Source: Pseudomonadota bacterium (GTDB taxonomy: Bacteria > Pseudomonadota > Alphaproteobacteria > Rhizobiales > Xanthobacteraceae). From it: a stretch of DNA of 64,000 nucleotides. Below, piece after piece: positions 42,708 to 50,636 of the stretch. The stretch spans positions 3,625 through 67,624 of the forward strand of contig JAEYRD010000098.1 in NCBI GenBank assembly GCA_023435725.1. The letters are read 5' to 3'. Made by a program: the position numbers and the translations under genes. Every line of letters starts with the position of its first letter. Within the stretch, counting starts at the first letter, position 1. Under the pieces are notes generated by a model. The model saw only the letters and a program-made list of their open reading frames with translations, had not been told where the DNA came from and did no database searches.

Positions 42708-43088
42708 ATGTTTTCACACGTCATGATCGGCACCAACGATTTGGACAAGGCCAAAGCGTTTTACGACAATCTGCTTGGCACGCTCGAAGTGCGGCCGGCC
42801 AGGGTCGATGGCCATCGCATCTTCTACATCACCAAGACCGGCGTGTTCTCGGTATCGAAGCCGATCAACGGCGAGCCGGCGACGCACGCGAACGGCGGCA
42901 CCATCGGCTTTGCCTGCAACTCGCCGGAGCAGGTCGACGCCTGGCATGCGGCCGGTATCGCCAGCGGCGGCAAGACTTGCGAAGATCCGCCCGGCGTGCG
43001 CCAGGGCCCGGGCGGCAAGCTATATCTCGCTTACTTGCGTGATCTCGACGGCAACAAGATCTGCGCGATGCACCGGATGCCGAACTGA
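42708..43088 (+). CDS. VOC-superfamily (glyoxalase/bleomycin-resistance-like) protein
   Basis: A 126-residue single-domain vicinal-oxygen-chelate protein. It opens HVMIGTNDLDKAKAFYDNLL, the standard first beta-alpha unit, and ends YLAYLRDLDGNKICAMH. The usual metal ligands are only partly recognisable (H4, and no clear final glutamate, which reads CAMH). It may bind or isomerise a small metabolite. CCAAGGAGGG stands before the ATG. Confidence 0.8.
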   Translation: MFSHVMIGTNDLDKAKAFYDNLLGTLEVRPARVDGHRIFYITKTGVFSVSKPINGEPATHANGGTIGFACNSPEQVDAWHAAGIASGGKTCEDPPGVRQGPGGKLYLAYLRDLDGNKICAMHRMPN

Positions 43089-43099
43089 TCCGGCCGACG

Positions 43100-43221
43100 C
43101 TGTCATGCCCCGCCTCGTGCGCAATTGCGCACGGGAGCGGGGCATCTCGTACGCCGCGACCGCTCGATTCATCGTTGCGTCTCTGAATCCTGGAGCGCCC
43201 GATCAAGTCGGGCGATGACAG
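43100..43221. repeat. Palindromic repeat (CTGTCATGCCCC type)
   Basis: CTGTCATGCCC at the left and GGGCGATGACAG at the right; inner perfect dyads GTGCGCAATTGCGCAC and CCCGA-TCAAG-TCGGG. It accounts for much of the 302-bp gap between the VOC and acyl-CoA dehydrogenase genes. The rest of the gap holds nothing I recognise beyond the leader of the next gene. Confidence 0.75.
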
Positions 43222-43390
43222 CGGAGAGCGTGGCAGGCACACCGAACCTGCGGCGCCATTCAAACAACATTTCAAACACCCCCGCGAAACTCCATCACAT
43301 GGCATGGCTCGCGTGAAAAATGCGCGCTCGCGCTTTCGCCGCGCTGCGACTATTCTTCGGCCCAACGGTCTCAGCGAAACGGGAGGAACA

Positions 43391-44668
43391 ATGACAAAAC
43401 ACACCTACATTCCCCGCACCACCAACTACACCCTCAATCCTGGCGACGAGCTCAACGACCTCCGCATGTCGGACCAGGTCCGGCCGCTCTACGATCACGT
43501 CAAGAAGTTCATCCGCGACACCGTCGAACCGATGTCGATCGAATTCGCCAAGGCCGGCGAAAAGAAAGAGGATCGCTGGAGCTTCACGCCGAAGCAGCTC
43601 GAGGTGCTCGAGGTCGCCAAGAACAAGGCCAAGAAGGAAGGTCTCTGGAACTTCTTCCTGCCCGATGACGAGACCGGCCACGGCCTGAAGAACCTCGACT
43701 ACGCCTACATCGCAGCCGAGCTCGGCAAGAGCCCGCTGGCGTCGGAGACGATGAACTGCTCGGCGCCCGACACCGGCAACATGGAAGTGCTGGAGCGCGT
43801 CGGCACCAAGGAGCAGAAGGAGAAGTGGCTGAAGCCGCTGCTCAACGGCGATATCCGCTCGGCCTATGTCATGACCGAGCCGAACGTCGCCTCCTCCGAC
43901 GCCAAGAACATTTCGACGACGGCCAAGCTCGTCGGCGACGAATGGGTCATCAACGGCGAGAAGTACTACATTTCCGGCCTTGGCGATCCCCGCTGCAAGA
44001 TCCTCATCGTGATGGTGAAGACCAATCCGGATGCGGCGCCGAGCAAGCAGCAGTCGCAGATCCTGGTGCCGCGCGACACGCCCGGCGTCGAGGTGCTCGG
44101 CCCCATGTACGTGTTCGGCCAGGACCACGCTCCGCGCGGCCACATGCACATGCGCTTCAACAATGTGCGAGTCCCCAAGGAGAACATGCTGCTCGGCGAA
44201 GGCCGCGGCTTCGAGATCTCGCAGCTCCGCCTCGGCCCCGGCCGCATCCATCACTGCATGCGCACCATCGGCAAGGCCGAGAAGGCGCTCGACCTGATGG
44301 TGCAGCGTGGCCTCACCCGCGAGGCCTTCGGCAAGAAGATCGCCCATCTCGGCGGCAACATGCAGATCATCGCGCAGGCTCGTTGCGAGATCGAGGCGAT
44401 GCGGCTGATGGTGCTGAAGGCCGCCAAGGCCATGGACGTGCTCGGCAACAAGGAAGCCCGCGTCTGGGTCTCCATGGTCAAGGCCATGGTGCCGGAGCGC
44501 GCGTGCAAGATCATCGACCAGGCGATCCAGATGCACGGCGCCACCGGCATCTCGCACTGGACCCCACTCGCCGAGATGTACCAGGACGTCCGCCACCTCC
44601 GCTTCGCCGACGGTCCGGACGAGGTGCACTGGATGGTGGTGGGACGCCACGAGCTGAGCATGGCGTAA
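43391..44668 (+). CDS. Acyl-CoA dehydrogenase of the ACAD10/ACAD11 type
   Basis: A 425-residue flavoenzyme whose sequence follows the dehydrogenase domain of animal ACAD11 closely: GLWNFFLP, SAPDTGNMEVLE, YVMTEPNVASSDAKNI, LGEGRGFEISQ, RLGPGRIHHCMRTIG and the closing HLRFADGPDEVH. In animals this domain works with a fused APH-like kinase on phosphorylated 4-hydroxyacyl-CoA. Here the kinase is a separate gene at 39867-40853. GGGAGGA precedes the ATG. An ordinary long-chain acyl-CoA dehydrogenase remains possible, since free-standing relatives exist. Confidence 0.92.
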   Translation: MTKHTYIPRTTNYTLNPGDELNDLRMSDQVRPLYDHVKKFIRDTVEPMSIEFAKAGEKKEDRWSFTPKQLEVLEVAKNKAKKEGLWNFFLPDDETGHGLKNLDYAYIAAELGKSPLASETMNCSAPDTGNMEVLERVGTKEQKEKWLKPLLNGDIRSAYVMTEPNVASSDAKNISTTAKLVGDEWVINGEKYYISGLGDPRCKILIVMVKTNPDAAPSKQQSQILVPRDTPGVEVLGPMYVFGQDHAPRGHMHMRFNNVRVPKENMLLGEGRGFEISQLRLGPGRIHHCMRTIGKAEKALDLMVQRGLTREAFGKKIAHLGGNMQIIAQARCEIEAMRLMVLKAAKAMDVLGNKEARVWVSMVKAMVPERACKIIDQAIQMHGATGISHWTPLAEMYQDVRHLRFADGPDEVHWMVVGRHELSMA

Positions 44669-44685
44669 TCCGCCGTTCTCTACTT

Positions 44686-44826
44686 TCCCCTCTCCCCGCT
44701 CGCGGGGAGAGGGTCTGGGTGAGGGGGAGTCTCCGCGAAAACGTTGACAGTCGGACTCGCGGAGACTCCCCATCACCCGGATCGCCCGCGGCGATCCGAC
44801 CTCTCCCCGCAAGCGGGGCGAGGTGA
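44686..44826. repeat. Palindromic repeat family C (CTCTCCCCGC type)
   Basis: CCCCTCTCCCCGCTCGCGGGG at the left end mirrors CTCTCCCCGCAAGCGGGGCGAG at the right; inner arms GGAGTCTCCGCG and CGCGGAGACTCC. It ends about 20 bp before the flavin reductase start, so its right arm becomes part of that leader. Confidence 0.85.
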
Positions 44827-44846
44827 AAACAATCAACGGAGCATCC

Positions 44847-45464
44847 ATGGAATACGCCGCCAGCGACCTGACGCCACGCGAGCGCTACAAAGTGCTGACG
44901 TCCTTCATATTGCCGCGGCCGATCGCATGGGTGACCTCAGTCGGGCCGACCGGCATCGTCAACGCGGCGCCCTTCAGCTTCTTCAACGCATTCTGCGAGG
45001 ATCCGCCGCTTTGCATGTTCGCGGCGAACCGCAAGCCCAACGGTCAGGACAAGGACACTTTCCTCAACATCCAGCGTACCGGCGAGTTCGTGGTCAACAT
45101 CGCCGACGAGCCGCTGGCGCAGGCCATGCACGAGAGCAGCGGCGATTTTCCGCCCGAAATCGGCGAGCCCGACTATCTCGGCCTGAAGCTCGCGCCCTCG
45201 ACCAAGATCGCGGTGCCCCGGCTGGCCGACGCGCCCTGGGCGATGGAGTGCAAGCTCTGGAAGATGATCGACGTCAACGACGATCGCCGGCTGATCATGG
45301 GCGAAGGTATCCACTTCCATATCCGCGACGAATTGTGGGACGACAAGGCGATGCGCGTGCACATGGATCGCTATCACCCGATCGGCCGCATGTTCGCCGA
45401 CCGCTACTGCCGCACGGATGACCGCGTGGTGTTTCCGGCGGCGCAAGGCGCGAAGGACAAATAG
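44847..45464 (+). CDS. Flavin reductase-like / FMN-binding split-barrel protein
   Basis: A 205-residue member of the DIM6/NTAB flavoprotein group, which binds FMN and either reduces flavin for a monooxygenase or acts as an oxidoreductase. TSFILPRPIAWVTSVGPTGIVNAAPFS is the flavin-binding beginning, and NIADEPLAQAMHESSGDFP and HFHIRDEL follow the family pattern. ACGGAGC stands before the ATG. No two-component monooxygenase is adjacent; the nearby Baeyer-Villiger-type enzyme is self-sufficient. Confidence 0.85.
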   Translation: MEYAASDLTPRERYKVLTSFILPRPIAWVTSVGPTGIVNAAPFSFFNAFCEDPPLCMFAANRKPNGQDKDTFLNIQRTGEFVVNIADEPLAQAMHESSGDFPPEIGEPDYLGLKLAPSTKIAVPRLADAPWAMECKLWKMIDVNDDRRLIMGEGIHFHIRDELWDDKAMRVHMDRYHPIGRMFADRYCRTDDRVVFPAAQGAKDK

Positions 45465-45488
45465 AGGGCAGCACGAAGGAGCCAGACG

Positions 45489-46214
45489 ATGCCGGACGCC
45501 TTTGGCGACAATGAGGAGCGCAGCCGGTTCGAGCTCGACGTCGACGGACTGGTCGCCTTCGTCACCTACCGGAAGAACGACGGCGCGATCACGCTGGTGC
45601 ATACCGAAGTGCCGCCCGAGCTCGGCGGCCGCGGCATCGGCTCGAAGCTCGGCCGCGCGACGCTGGATGCGGTGCGCGCGCAGGGACGCAAGCTGTCTGT
45701 CGAGTGCGACTTCATCCGCAACTTCATGAGCAGGAATCCCACCTACAACGATCTGCTTGCGGAGGGCGAGAACACGCAAGGGGAGCCGCTCGCGACCTAC
45801 CGGGCCGGCTGCTTCTGCGGGACCGTGGAGGTCGAAGTCACGGGCAAGCCGGTCTTCGCCGGCTATTGCCATTGTGCCGACTGTCAGGCCTGGTCGGCCG
45901 CGCCGATCAACGCCTTCAGCCTCTGGAAATCGGACAGCGTTCGCATCACCAAGGGCGAAGCGGAGCTCGGGAGCTTCAACAAGACCGAGCACTCCTATCG
46001 CAAGTTTTGCAAGCGCTGCGGCGGTCATGTCATGACCGAGCATCCGCGGATGCGGCTGATCGACGTCTACGCCAATCTGCTGAAAGGCTATACGCACCAA
46101 CCGACGCTGCATGCCAACTACGCGAGCAAGATGGTGTCGGTGAAGGATGGCTTGCCGAAATACGTCGACCTGCCCGCGGAGCTCGGCGGGTCCGGGGAGA
46201 TGCTGCCGGATTGA
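45489..46214 (+). CDS. Fusion of a GNAT-like acetyltransferase domain and a GFA (CENP-V-like) zinc domain
   Basis: One 241-residue frame encodes two domains. Residues about 10-92 are a short YjdJ-type GNAT-like domain (LVHTEVPPELGGRGIGSKL with the acetyl-CoA loop at 46-53, then FIRNFMSRNPTYNDLL). Residues about 102-235 are a GFA fold with zinc cysteines C108, C110, C127, C129, C132, C174 and C177 (CFCG, CHCADC, CKRCGG). GFA proteins are linked to glutathione-aldehyde adducts, but many are uncharacterised. AAGGAG precedes the ATG. Both domains look complete, so this is not a frameshift artefact. Confidence 0.85.
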   Translation: MPDAFGDNEERSRFELDVDGLVAFVTYRKNDGAITLVHTEVPPELGGRGIGSKLGRATLDAVRAQGRKLSVECDFIRNFMSRNPTYNDLLAEGENTQGEPLATYRAGCFCGTVEVEVTGKPVFAGYCHCADCQAWSAAPINAFSLWKSDSVRITKGEAELGSFNKTEHSYRKFCKRCGGHVMTEHPRMRLIDVYANLLKGYTHQPTLHANYASKMVSVKDGLPKYVDLPAELGGSGEMLPD

Positions 46215-46246
46215 AGAATCAAGTCTGGCTACATGGTCGCTCTGCT

Positions 46247-46385
46247 CCCTCGCCCCGCTTGCGGGGAGAGGGTTGGGGCGAGGGGGAGTCTCCACAGGAG
46301 TGGTAAGAGTTGCACTTGCGGACAGTCGCCCCTCACCCGAATTCGATCTGCATTCGACCTCTTCCCGCAAGCGGGGCGAGGTGAA
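46247..46385. repeat. Palindromic repeat family C
   Basis: CCCTCGCCCCGCTTGCGGGG at the left mirrors CCCGCAAGCGGGGCGAGG at the right, with GGGGGAGTCTCC inside. It fills the gap between the convergent GNAT-GFA and glutathione transferase genes. Confidence 0.85.
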
Positions 46386-46396
46386 GAAAGAGCGCC

Positions 46397-47272
46397 TTAC
46401 GTCGCCGGCGCGAGCTTGTCCTGCGTCTTGGTGTCGAAATCGGACGCGTCGTGGCGTTCGTGGAGCTGGCTGGCGGGATCGCCTGAGACGCGGTTGACCA
46501 TGCGGCCACGCTTCACCGCGGGGCGTTTCGCGATCTGGTCGGTCCAGCGCTGCACGTTCTTGTAGTCCTGCACCGAGAGGAATTCGCCGGCGCCATAGAC
46601 CAGCCCCTTGGCAAGCGCACCGTACCAGGGCCATACCGCGATATCGGCAATCGTGTATTCGCTGCCGGCGAGGTACTCGTTGTCGGCGAGTCGTCGGTCG
46701 AGCACGTCGAGCTGGCGCTTGGTCTCCATCGCGAAGCGGTCGATGGCGTACTCGATCTTGAACGGCGCGTAGGCATAGAAATGGCCGAAGCCGCCGCCGA
46801 GATAGGGCGCGCTGCCCATCTGCCAGAACAGCCATGACATGGCTTCGGTGCGGGTCTTGATGTCCTTCGGCAGGAAGGCGCCGAACTTCTCGGCGAGGTA
46901 GAACAGAATCGAGCCGGACTCGAACACCCTGATAGGCTCAGGGCCGGAGCGATCCATCAGCGCCGGAATTTTCGAGTTCGGGTTGATATCGACAAAGCCG
47001 CTACCGAACTGGTCGCCATTGCCGATCCTGATGAGCCAGGCATCGTATTCGGCGCCCTTGTGGCCGAGCGCCAGCAGTTCCTCCAGCATCACCGTGACCT
47101 TCACCCCGTTCGGTGTCGCCAGCGAATAGAGCTGCAGCGGGTGACGGCCGATCGGCAGTTCCTTGTCGTGAGTCGCGCCGGCGATCGGGCGGTTGATGCT
47201 GGCGAACTGCCCGCCGTTCTCCTTGTTCCAGGTCCAGACTTTGGGCGGCACGTAGGCGGGTGTGTCGGTCAT
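46397..47272 (-). CDS. Glutathione S-transferase family protein, YghU-like disulfide-bond oxidoreductase
   Basis: A 291-residue thioredoxin-fold plus helical-domain protein. The opening VPPKVWTWNKENGGQFASINRPIAGATHDKELP and HPLQLYSLATPNGVKVTVMLEELL are hallmark YghU segments. These proteins bind two glutathiones and reduce disulfides. ESGSILFYLAEKFG supplies the glutathione-binding serine. The start is the ATG of MTDTPAYVPP; codons further upstream are not conserved. Confidence 0.9.
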   Translation of the reverse strand: MTDTPAYVPPKVWTWNKENGGQFASINRPIAGATHDKELPIGRHPLQLYSLATPNGVKVTVMLEELLALGHKGAEYDAWLIRIGNGDQFGSGFVDINPNSKIPALMDRSGPEPIRVFESGSILFYLAEKFGAFLPKDIKTRTEAMSWLFWQMGSAPYLGGGFGHFYAYAPFKIEYAIDRFAMETKRQLDVLDRRLADNEYLAGSEYTIADIAVWPWYGALAKGLVYGAGEFLSVQDYKNVQRWTDQIAKRPAVKRGRMVNRVSGDPASQLHERHDASDFDTKTQDKLAPAT

Positions 47273-47400
47273 GAAAAGGGCTCCGGCGCGGAAGGCGCGT
47301 GGGGTGTTAGCTAGCGACCGGGGCAGGATTGGCAAGGGTGCGGGGTTGCAGGGCTGAGCGAGCACGCTCCGCGTTTCCGTCATGGCAAGCAGCCTCCCCA

Positions 47401-47442
47401 CCGTCATTCCGGGGCGCCCGCAGGGCGAGCCCGGAATGACGG
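47401..47442. repeat. Short palindromic repeat family A, terminator-like
   Basis: CCGTCATTCCGGG and CCCGGAATGACGG pair perfectly over 13 bp around a short loop. It is a reduced version of the longer family A elements, located between two reverse-strand genes just after the monooxygenase stop. Confidence 0.75.
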
Positions 47443-47458
47443 ACGGAGAGAACCCGGC

Positions 47459-49120
47459 TCACGACGCTGCGGCCGCCGCCTGCGGCTGCTCTGCCCGCGC
47501 CATCGAGAACCCTTCATATCCCTTCGCCGCCACCTCGTCGCAGATCCGCCGGTAGACGCCGACGCCGCCGATATAGGGCATGAAGATGCGCGGCTTGCCC
47601 GGGATGTTGGCGCCCATGTACCAGGAATTGGCCTGGGGATAGAGCGTGCCGTGGGCGACCTCGTTGACATGGGCGACCCATTTGTCCTCGGCGTCCCTGC
47701 CCGCCTCCATCGTGGCAAGAGCTTGCTTGCGCATGTGGACGAGGCAGTCGGCGATCCAGTCGACATGCTGCTCGATCGACACGATCATGTTCGAGAGCAC
47801 CGATGGGCTGCCGGGACCAGTGATGATGAACAGGTTCGGAAAGCCTGCGCTCATCAGCCCGAGATAGGTTTTCGGCCCTTCCTCCCATTTGCGGTTCAGC
47901 GTCTGCCCGCCACGACCGCGAATGTCGATTTTGGCAACGGATCCGGTCATGGCGTCGAAGCCGGTCGCCATCACCAGCGCGTCCACCTCGTGGTCCTTGC
48001 CAGCAACGCGAACGGCGCTCGCCGTGATCTCCTCAATCGGATTGGCCTTGATGTCCACCAGCGTAACGTTCGGCCGGTTGAAGGTCGCGAAATAATCCGT
48101 GTCGATGCAGATGCGCTTGGTCCCGATCGGATGGCTGTTGGGCTGAAGCAGCTTTGCGGTCTCTGGATCCGTCACGATCTCCGCGATCTTGCCGCGCACG
48201 AAATCCGCCGCGGTGTCGTTCGCTGATCGATCGAGGCCGAGATTGTTGTAGACATACATGAAGGTGAGCCCGCCGCGCTCCCAGCGCGTCGCGTATTTCC
48301 CATGCCTGACATCGTCGCTATCGTCGAGCGCTCCACGATCGGGCTGCTCCGCGAAAATGCCGTTGCGTGCGACTTCCCGGGCAAAGCGGCGGATCTGCGG
48401 ATAGTCCTTGCGGAAGGCATCGCGCTCCTCGTCGGTCAGCGCGGCGTTGCGGGCGGGAATCGAGAAATTCGCCGTGCGCTGGAACACCGTGAGATGCTTG
48501 GCCTGTTCGGCGATGACGGGCGCCGACTGGATGCCTGACGACCCCGTGCCGATCAGGCCGACGCGCAAGCCGGAGAAATTCACCGCTTCATGCGGCCAGC
48601 TGCCGGTATGATAGACGGGGCCCTTGAAATCCTCGAGGCCCTTGATGTCGGGCTTGCGCGCGTTCGAGAGGCAGCCGGTGGCGAGCACGACGAATTTGGC
48701 CTCAACCGTCCTGCCGTCGGATGTCGTCACCGACCAGACCTTCGCATGCTCGTCGAACGCAGCACGCTCGACGCGGGTGTCGAACTGAATGTCACGACGC
48801 AGGTCGAAGCGGTCGGCGACGTGGTTGGCGTATTTCAGGATCTCCGGCTGCGGCGCGTAGCGCTCGGTCCAATCCCAGTCCTGCTGGAGTTCTTCGGAGA
48901 ACGAGTAGGAATACTGCATGCTCTCGACATCGCAGCGCGCGCCGGGATAGCGGTTCCAGTACCAGGTGCCGCCGACGTCACCGCCCTGCTCGTAAACGCG
49001 AGCCGAGAAACCAAGACCGCGCAGGCGGTGCAGCATGTACATGCCGGCAAAGCCCGCACCGACGACGACCACGTCATAGGCTTCCGTGGTTTGGCCCGAG
49101 CTCGATTTCGCTGACGACAT
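47459..49120 (-). CDS. Flavin-dependent Baeyer-Villiger-type monooxygenase
   Basis: NADPH- and FAD-dependent monooxygenase, 553 residues, that inserts oxygen next to a ketone to give an ester or lactone. The FAD loop is GAGFAG (21-26); DVGGTWYWNRYPGARCD is the cyclohexanone-monooxygenase-like block. The type I fingerprint FxGxxxHxxxWP is present as FKGPVYHTGSWP (165-176), followed by the NADPH loop GTGSSG (191-196). Substrate unknown. Near thiolases, crotonases and acyl-CoA ligases it may open cyclic or long-chain ketones for beta-oxidation. Confidence 0.92.
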   Translation of the reverse strand: MSSAKSSSGQTTEAYDVVVVGAGFAGMYMLHRLRGLGFSARVYEQGGDVGGTWYWNRYPGARCDVESMQYSYSFSEELQQDWDWTERYAPQPEILKYANHVADRFDLRRDIQFDTRVERAAFDEHAKVWSVTTSDGRTVEAKFVVLATGCLSNARKPDIKGLEDFKGPVYHTGSWPHEAVNFSGLRVGLIGTGSSGIQSAPVIAEQAKHLTVFQRTANFSIPARNAALTDEERDAFRKDYPQIRRFAREVARNGIFAEQPDRGALDDSDDVRHGKYATRWERGGLTFMYVYNNLGLDRSANDTAADFVRGKIAEIVTDPETAKLLQPNSHPIGTKRICIDTDYFATFNRPNVTLVDIKANPIEEITASAVRVAGKDHEVDALVMATGFDAMTGSVAKIDIRGRGGQTLNRKWEEGPKTYLGLMSAGFPNLFIITGPGSPSVLSNMIVSIEQHVDWIADCLVHMRKQALATMEAGRDAEDKWVAHVNEVAHGTLYPQANSWYMGANIPGKPRIFMPYIGGVGVYRRICDEVAAKGYEGFSMARAEQPQAAAAAS

Positions 49121-49375
49121 CGGTTGGCGCTCCCTTGATGTTTTCTGTTGTTGTCAGGCAGCATTCTCTTGGCCTTGCGAAAGCGCAAGAGGCAAATCGG
49201 TGGCACTGAATTGCTTATTTTGTACCGCGGAATAGCTCCGCGCGCTGCGTGACGCCTGCACGCAAGATGCGCAGGGAAATCCGGCTTGGCATCGCGGACG
49301 GCGATGGGCTAGCGTCGGACGGCCTTCACCGAAGGAAACGACAACAGCAACGAAGGCGGCCGCCGGGAGAGAACG

Positions 49376-50509
49376 ATGAAATCGCCGATCTGCGACATGC
49401 TGGGCATCGAATTTCCGCTGCTCGCCTTCAGCCATTGCCGCGACGTCGTCGCCGCCGTCAGCCGCGCCGGCGGCTTTGGCGTTCTCGGCGCCACCGTGCA
49501 CACGCCTGACACGCTCGAACGCGAGCTGAAATGGATCGACGAGCACGTCGACGGCAAGCCCTACGGCATCGACGTGCTGATCCCGGAAAACATCTCGACG
49601 GCGGGCGAGAAGGACGTCACCTGGAAGAGCCTGGAGGCGCGCGTGCCGCAGCAGCACCGCAACTACACGCGCGATCTCCTGAAGAAATACGATATCGAAT
49701 TGACCACCACCGATGTTGCCGACAATCAGCCGCAGCCGTTCGACGCGAAGACAGCGCTGAAACTGCTCGAGGTCTCGTTCAACCACCCGATCCGGCTGAT
49801 CGCCAACGCGCTCGGCGTGCCGCCGAAGGCCATGATCGAGATGGGCAAGAAGCACGGCGTGCCGGTTGCGGCGCTCGTCGGCGCCAAGGAGCACGCGCTG
49901 CGCCAGGTCGCCGCCGGCGTCGACATCCTCGTGGTGCAGGGCACCGAGGCCGGCGGCCATTGCGGCGAGGTCTCGACCATGGTGCTGGTGCCCGAGGTGA
50001 TCAAGGCGATCAAGCCCATCCGCGACGTCCCGGTGCTCGCGGCCGGCGGCATCATGACCGGACGGCAGATGGCGGCTTGCATGGCAATGGGCGCAGCCGG
50101 CGCCTGGACTGGCTCGGTGTGGCTCGCCACCGTCGAGGCCGAAACCACGGAGATCTTTCGCGAGAAGATGATCGCGGCGTCCTCCCGTGACGCGATCCGC
50201 TCGAAGGGCCGCACCGGCAAGCCGGCTCGGCAGCTTCGCTCGGTCTGGACCGACGCCTGGGACCGCGCACCGGAGAGCCCCGGCGCACTGCCAATGCCGC
50301 TGCAAAGCATCATCAGCCGCGACGCCTTCAACTCGATCGATCGCGCGGCCGCCGCCGGCAACGCCCGGGCGCGCGACCTCGTCAGCTATTTCGTCGGCCA
50401 GGGCGTCGGGTTGATCGACAGCGTGAAATCCGCGGGCGCGGTGGTGCAGGAGTTCAAGGAACAGTTCGCCGAAGCCGTCGAGCATATGAATGCGCTGGTG
50501 GCGGAATAA
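49376..50509 (+). CDS. Nitronate monooxygenase family protein
   Basis: FMN-dependent TIM-barrel protein of the 2-nitropropane dioxygenase family, 377 residues. SRAGGFGVLGA near the start and VVQGTEAGGHCGEVS, VPVLAAGGIMTGRQMAA are the FMN-phosphate and active-site loops. Related enzymes include enoyl reductase-like and quinone reductases, so nitronate is not certain to be the substrate. GGGAGAGAA precedes the ATG. The 255-bp gap to the divergent monooxygenase should hold both promoters. Confidence 0.87.
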   Translation: MKSPICDMLGIEFPLLAFSHCRDVVAAVSRAGGFGVLGATVHTPDTLERELKWIDEHVDGKPYGIDVLIPENISTAGEKDVTWKSLEARVPQQHRNYTRDLLKKYDIELTTTDVADNQPQPFDAKTALKLLEVSFNHPIRLIANALGVPPKAMIEMGKKHGVPVAALVGAKEHALRQVAAGVDILVVQGTEAGGHCGEVSTMVLVPEVIKAIKPIRDVPVLAAGGIMTGRQMAACMAMGAAGAWTGSVWLATVEAETTEIFREKMIAASSRDAIRSKGRTGKPARQLRSVWTDAWDRAPESPGALPMPLQSIISRDAFNSIDRAAAAGNARARDLVSYFVGQGVGLIDSVKSAGAVVQEFKEQFAEAVEHMNALVAE

Positions 50510-50520
50510 CGACCACACAC

Positions 50521-50600
50521 CGTCATTGCGAGGAGCGAAGCGACGAAGCAATCCACCTGCTCGGAAGGATCCTGGATTGCTTCGCTTCGCTCGCAATGAC
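50521..50600. repeat. Palindromic repeat family B
   Basis: CGTCATTGCGAGGAGCGAAG at the left, CTTCGCTCGCAATGAC at the right, arms GAAGCAATCCA and TGGATTGCTTC. It lies between the nitronate monooxygenase and thiolase genes on the same strand. Confidence 0.85.
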
Positions 50601-50636
50601 AAAGACAACTAGCATCGCGCAACTGAATTGGACGTT

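Noticed and set aside
44937..46835. Long reverse open frame across the flavin reductase and GNAT-GFA genes
   Set aside because: It spans two well-supported forward genes and a repeat and shows no protein family features.
49201..49216. Sigma-54 promoter-like TGGCAC...TTGC before the nitronate monooxygenase gene
   Set aside because: The spacing between the GG and GC elements is one base short of the strict consensus, and no sigma-54 activator is nearby.
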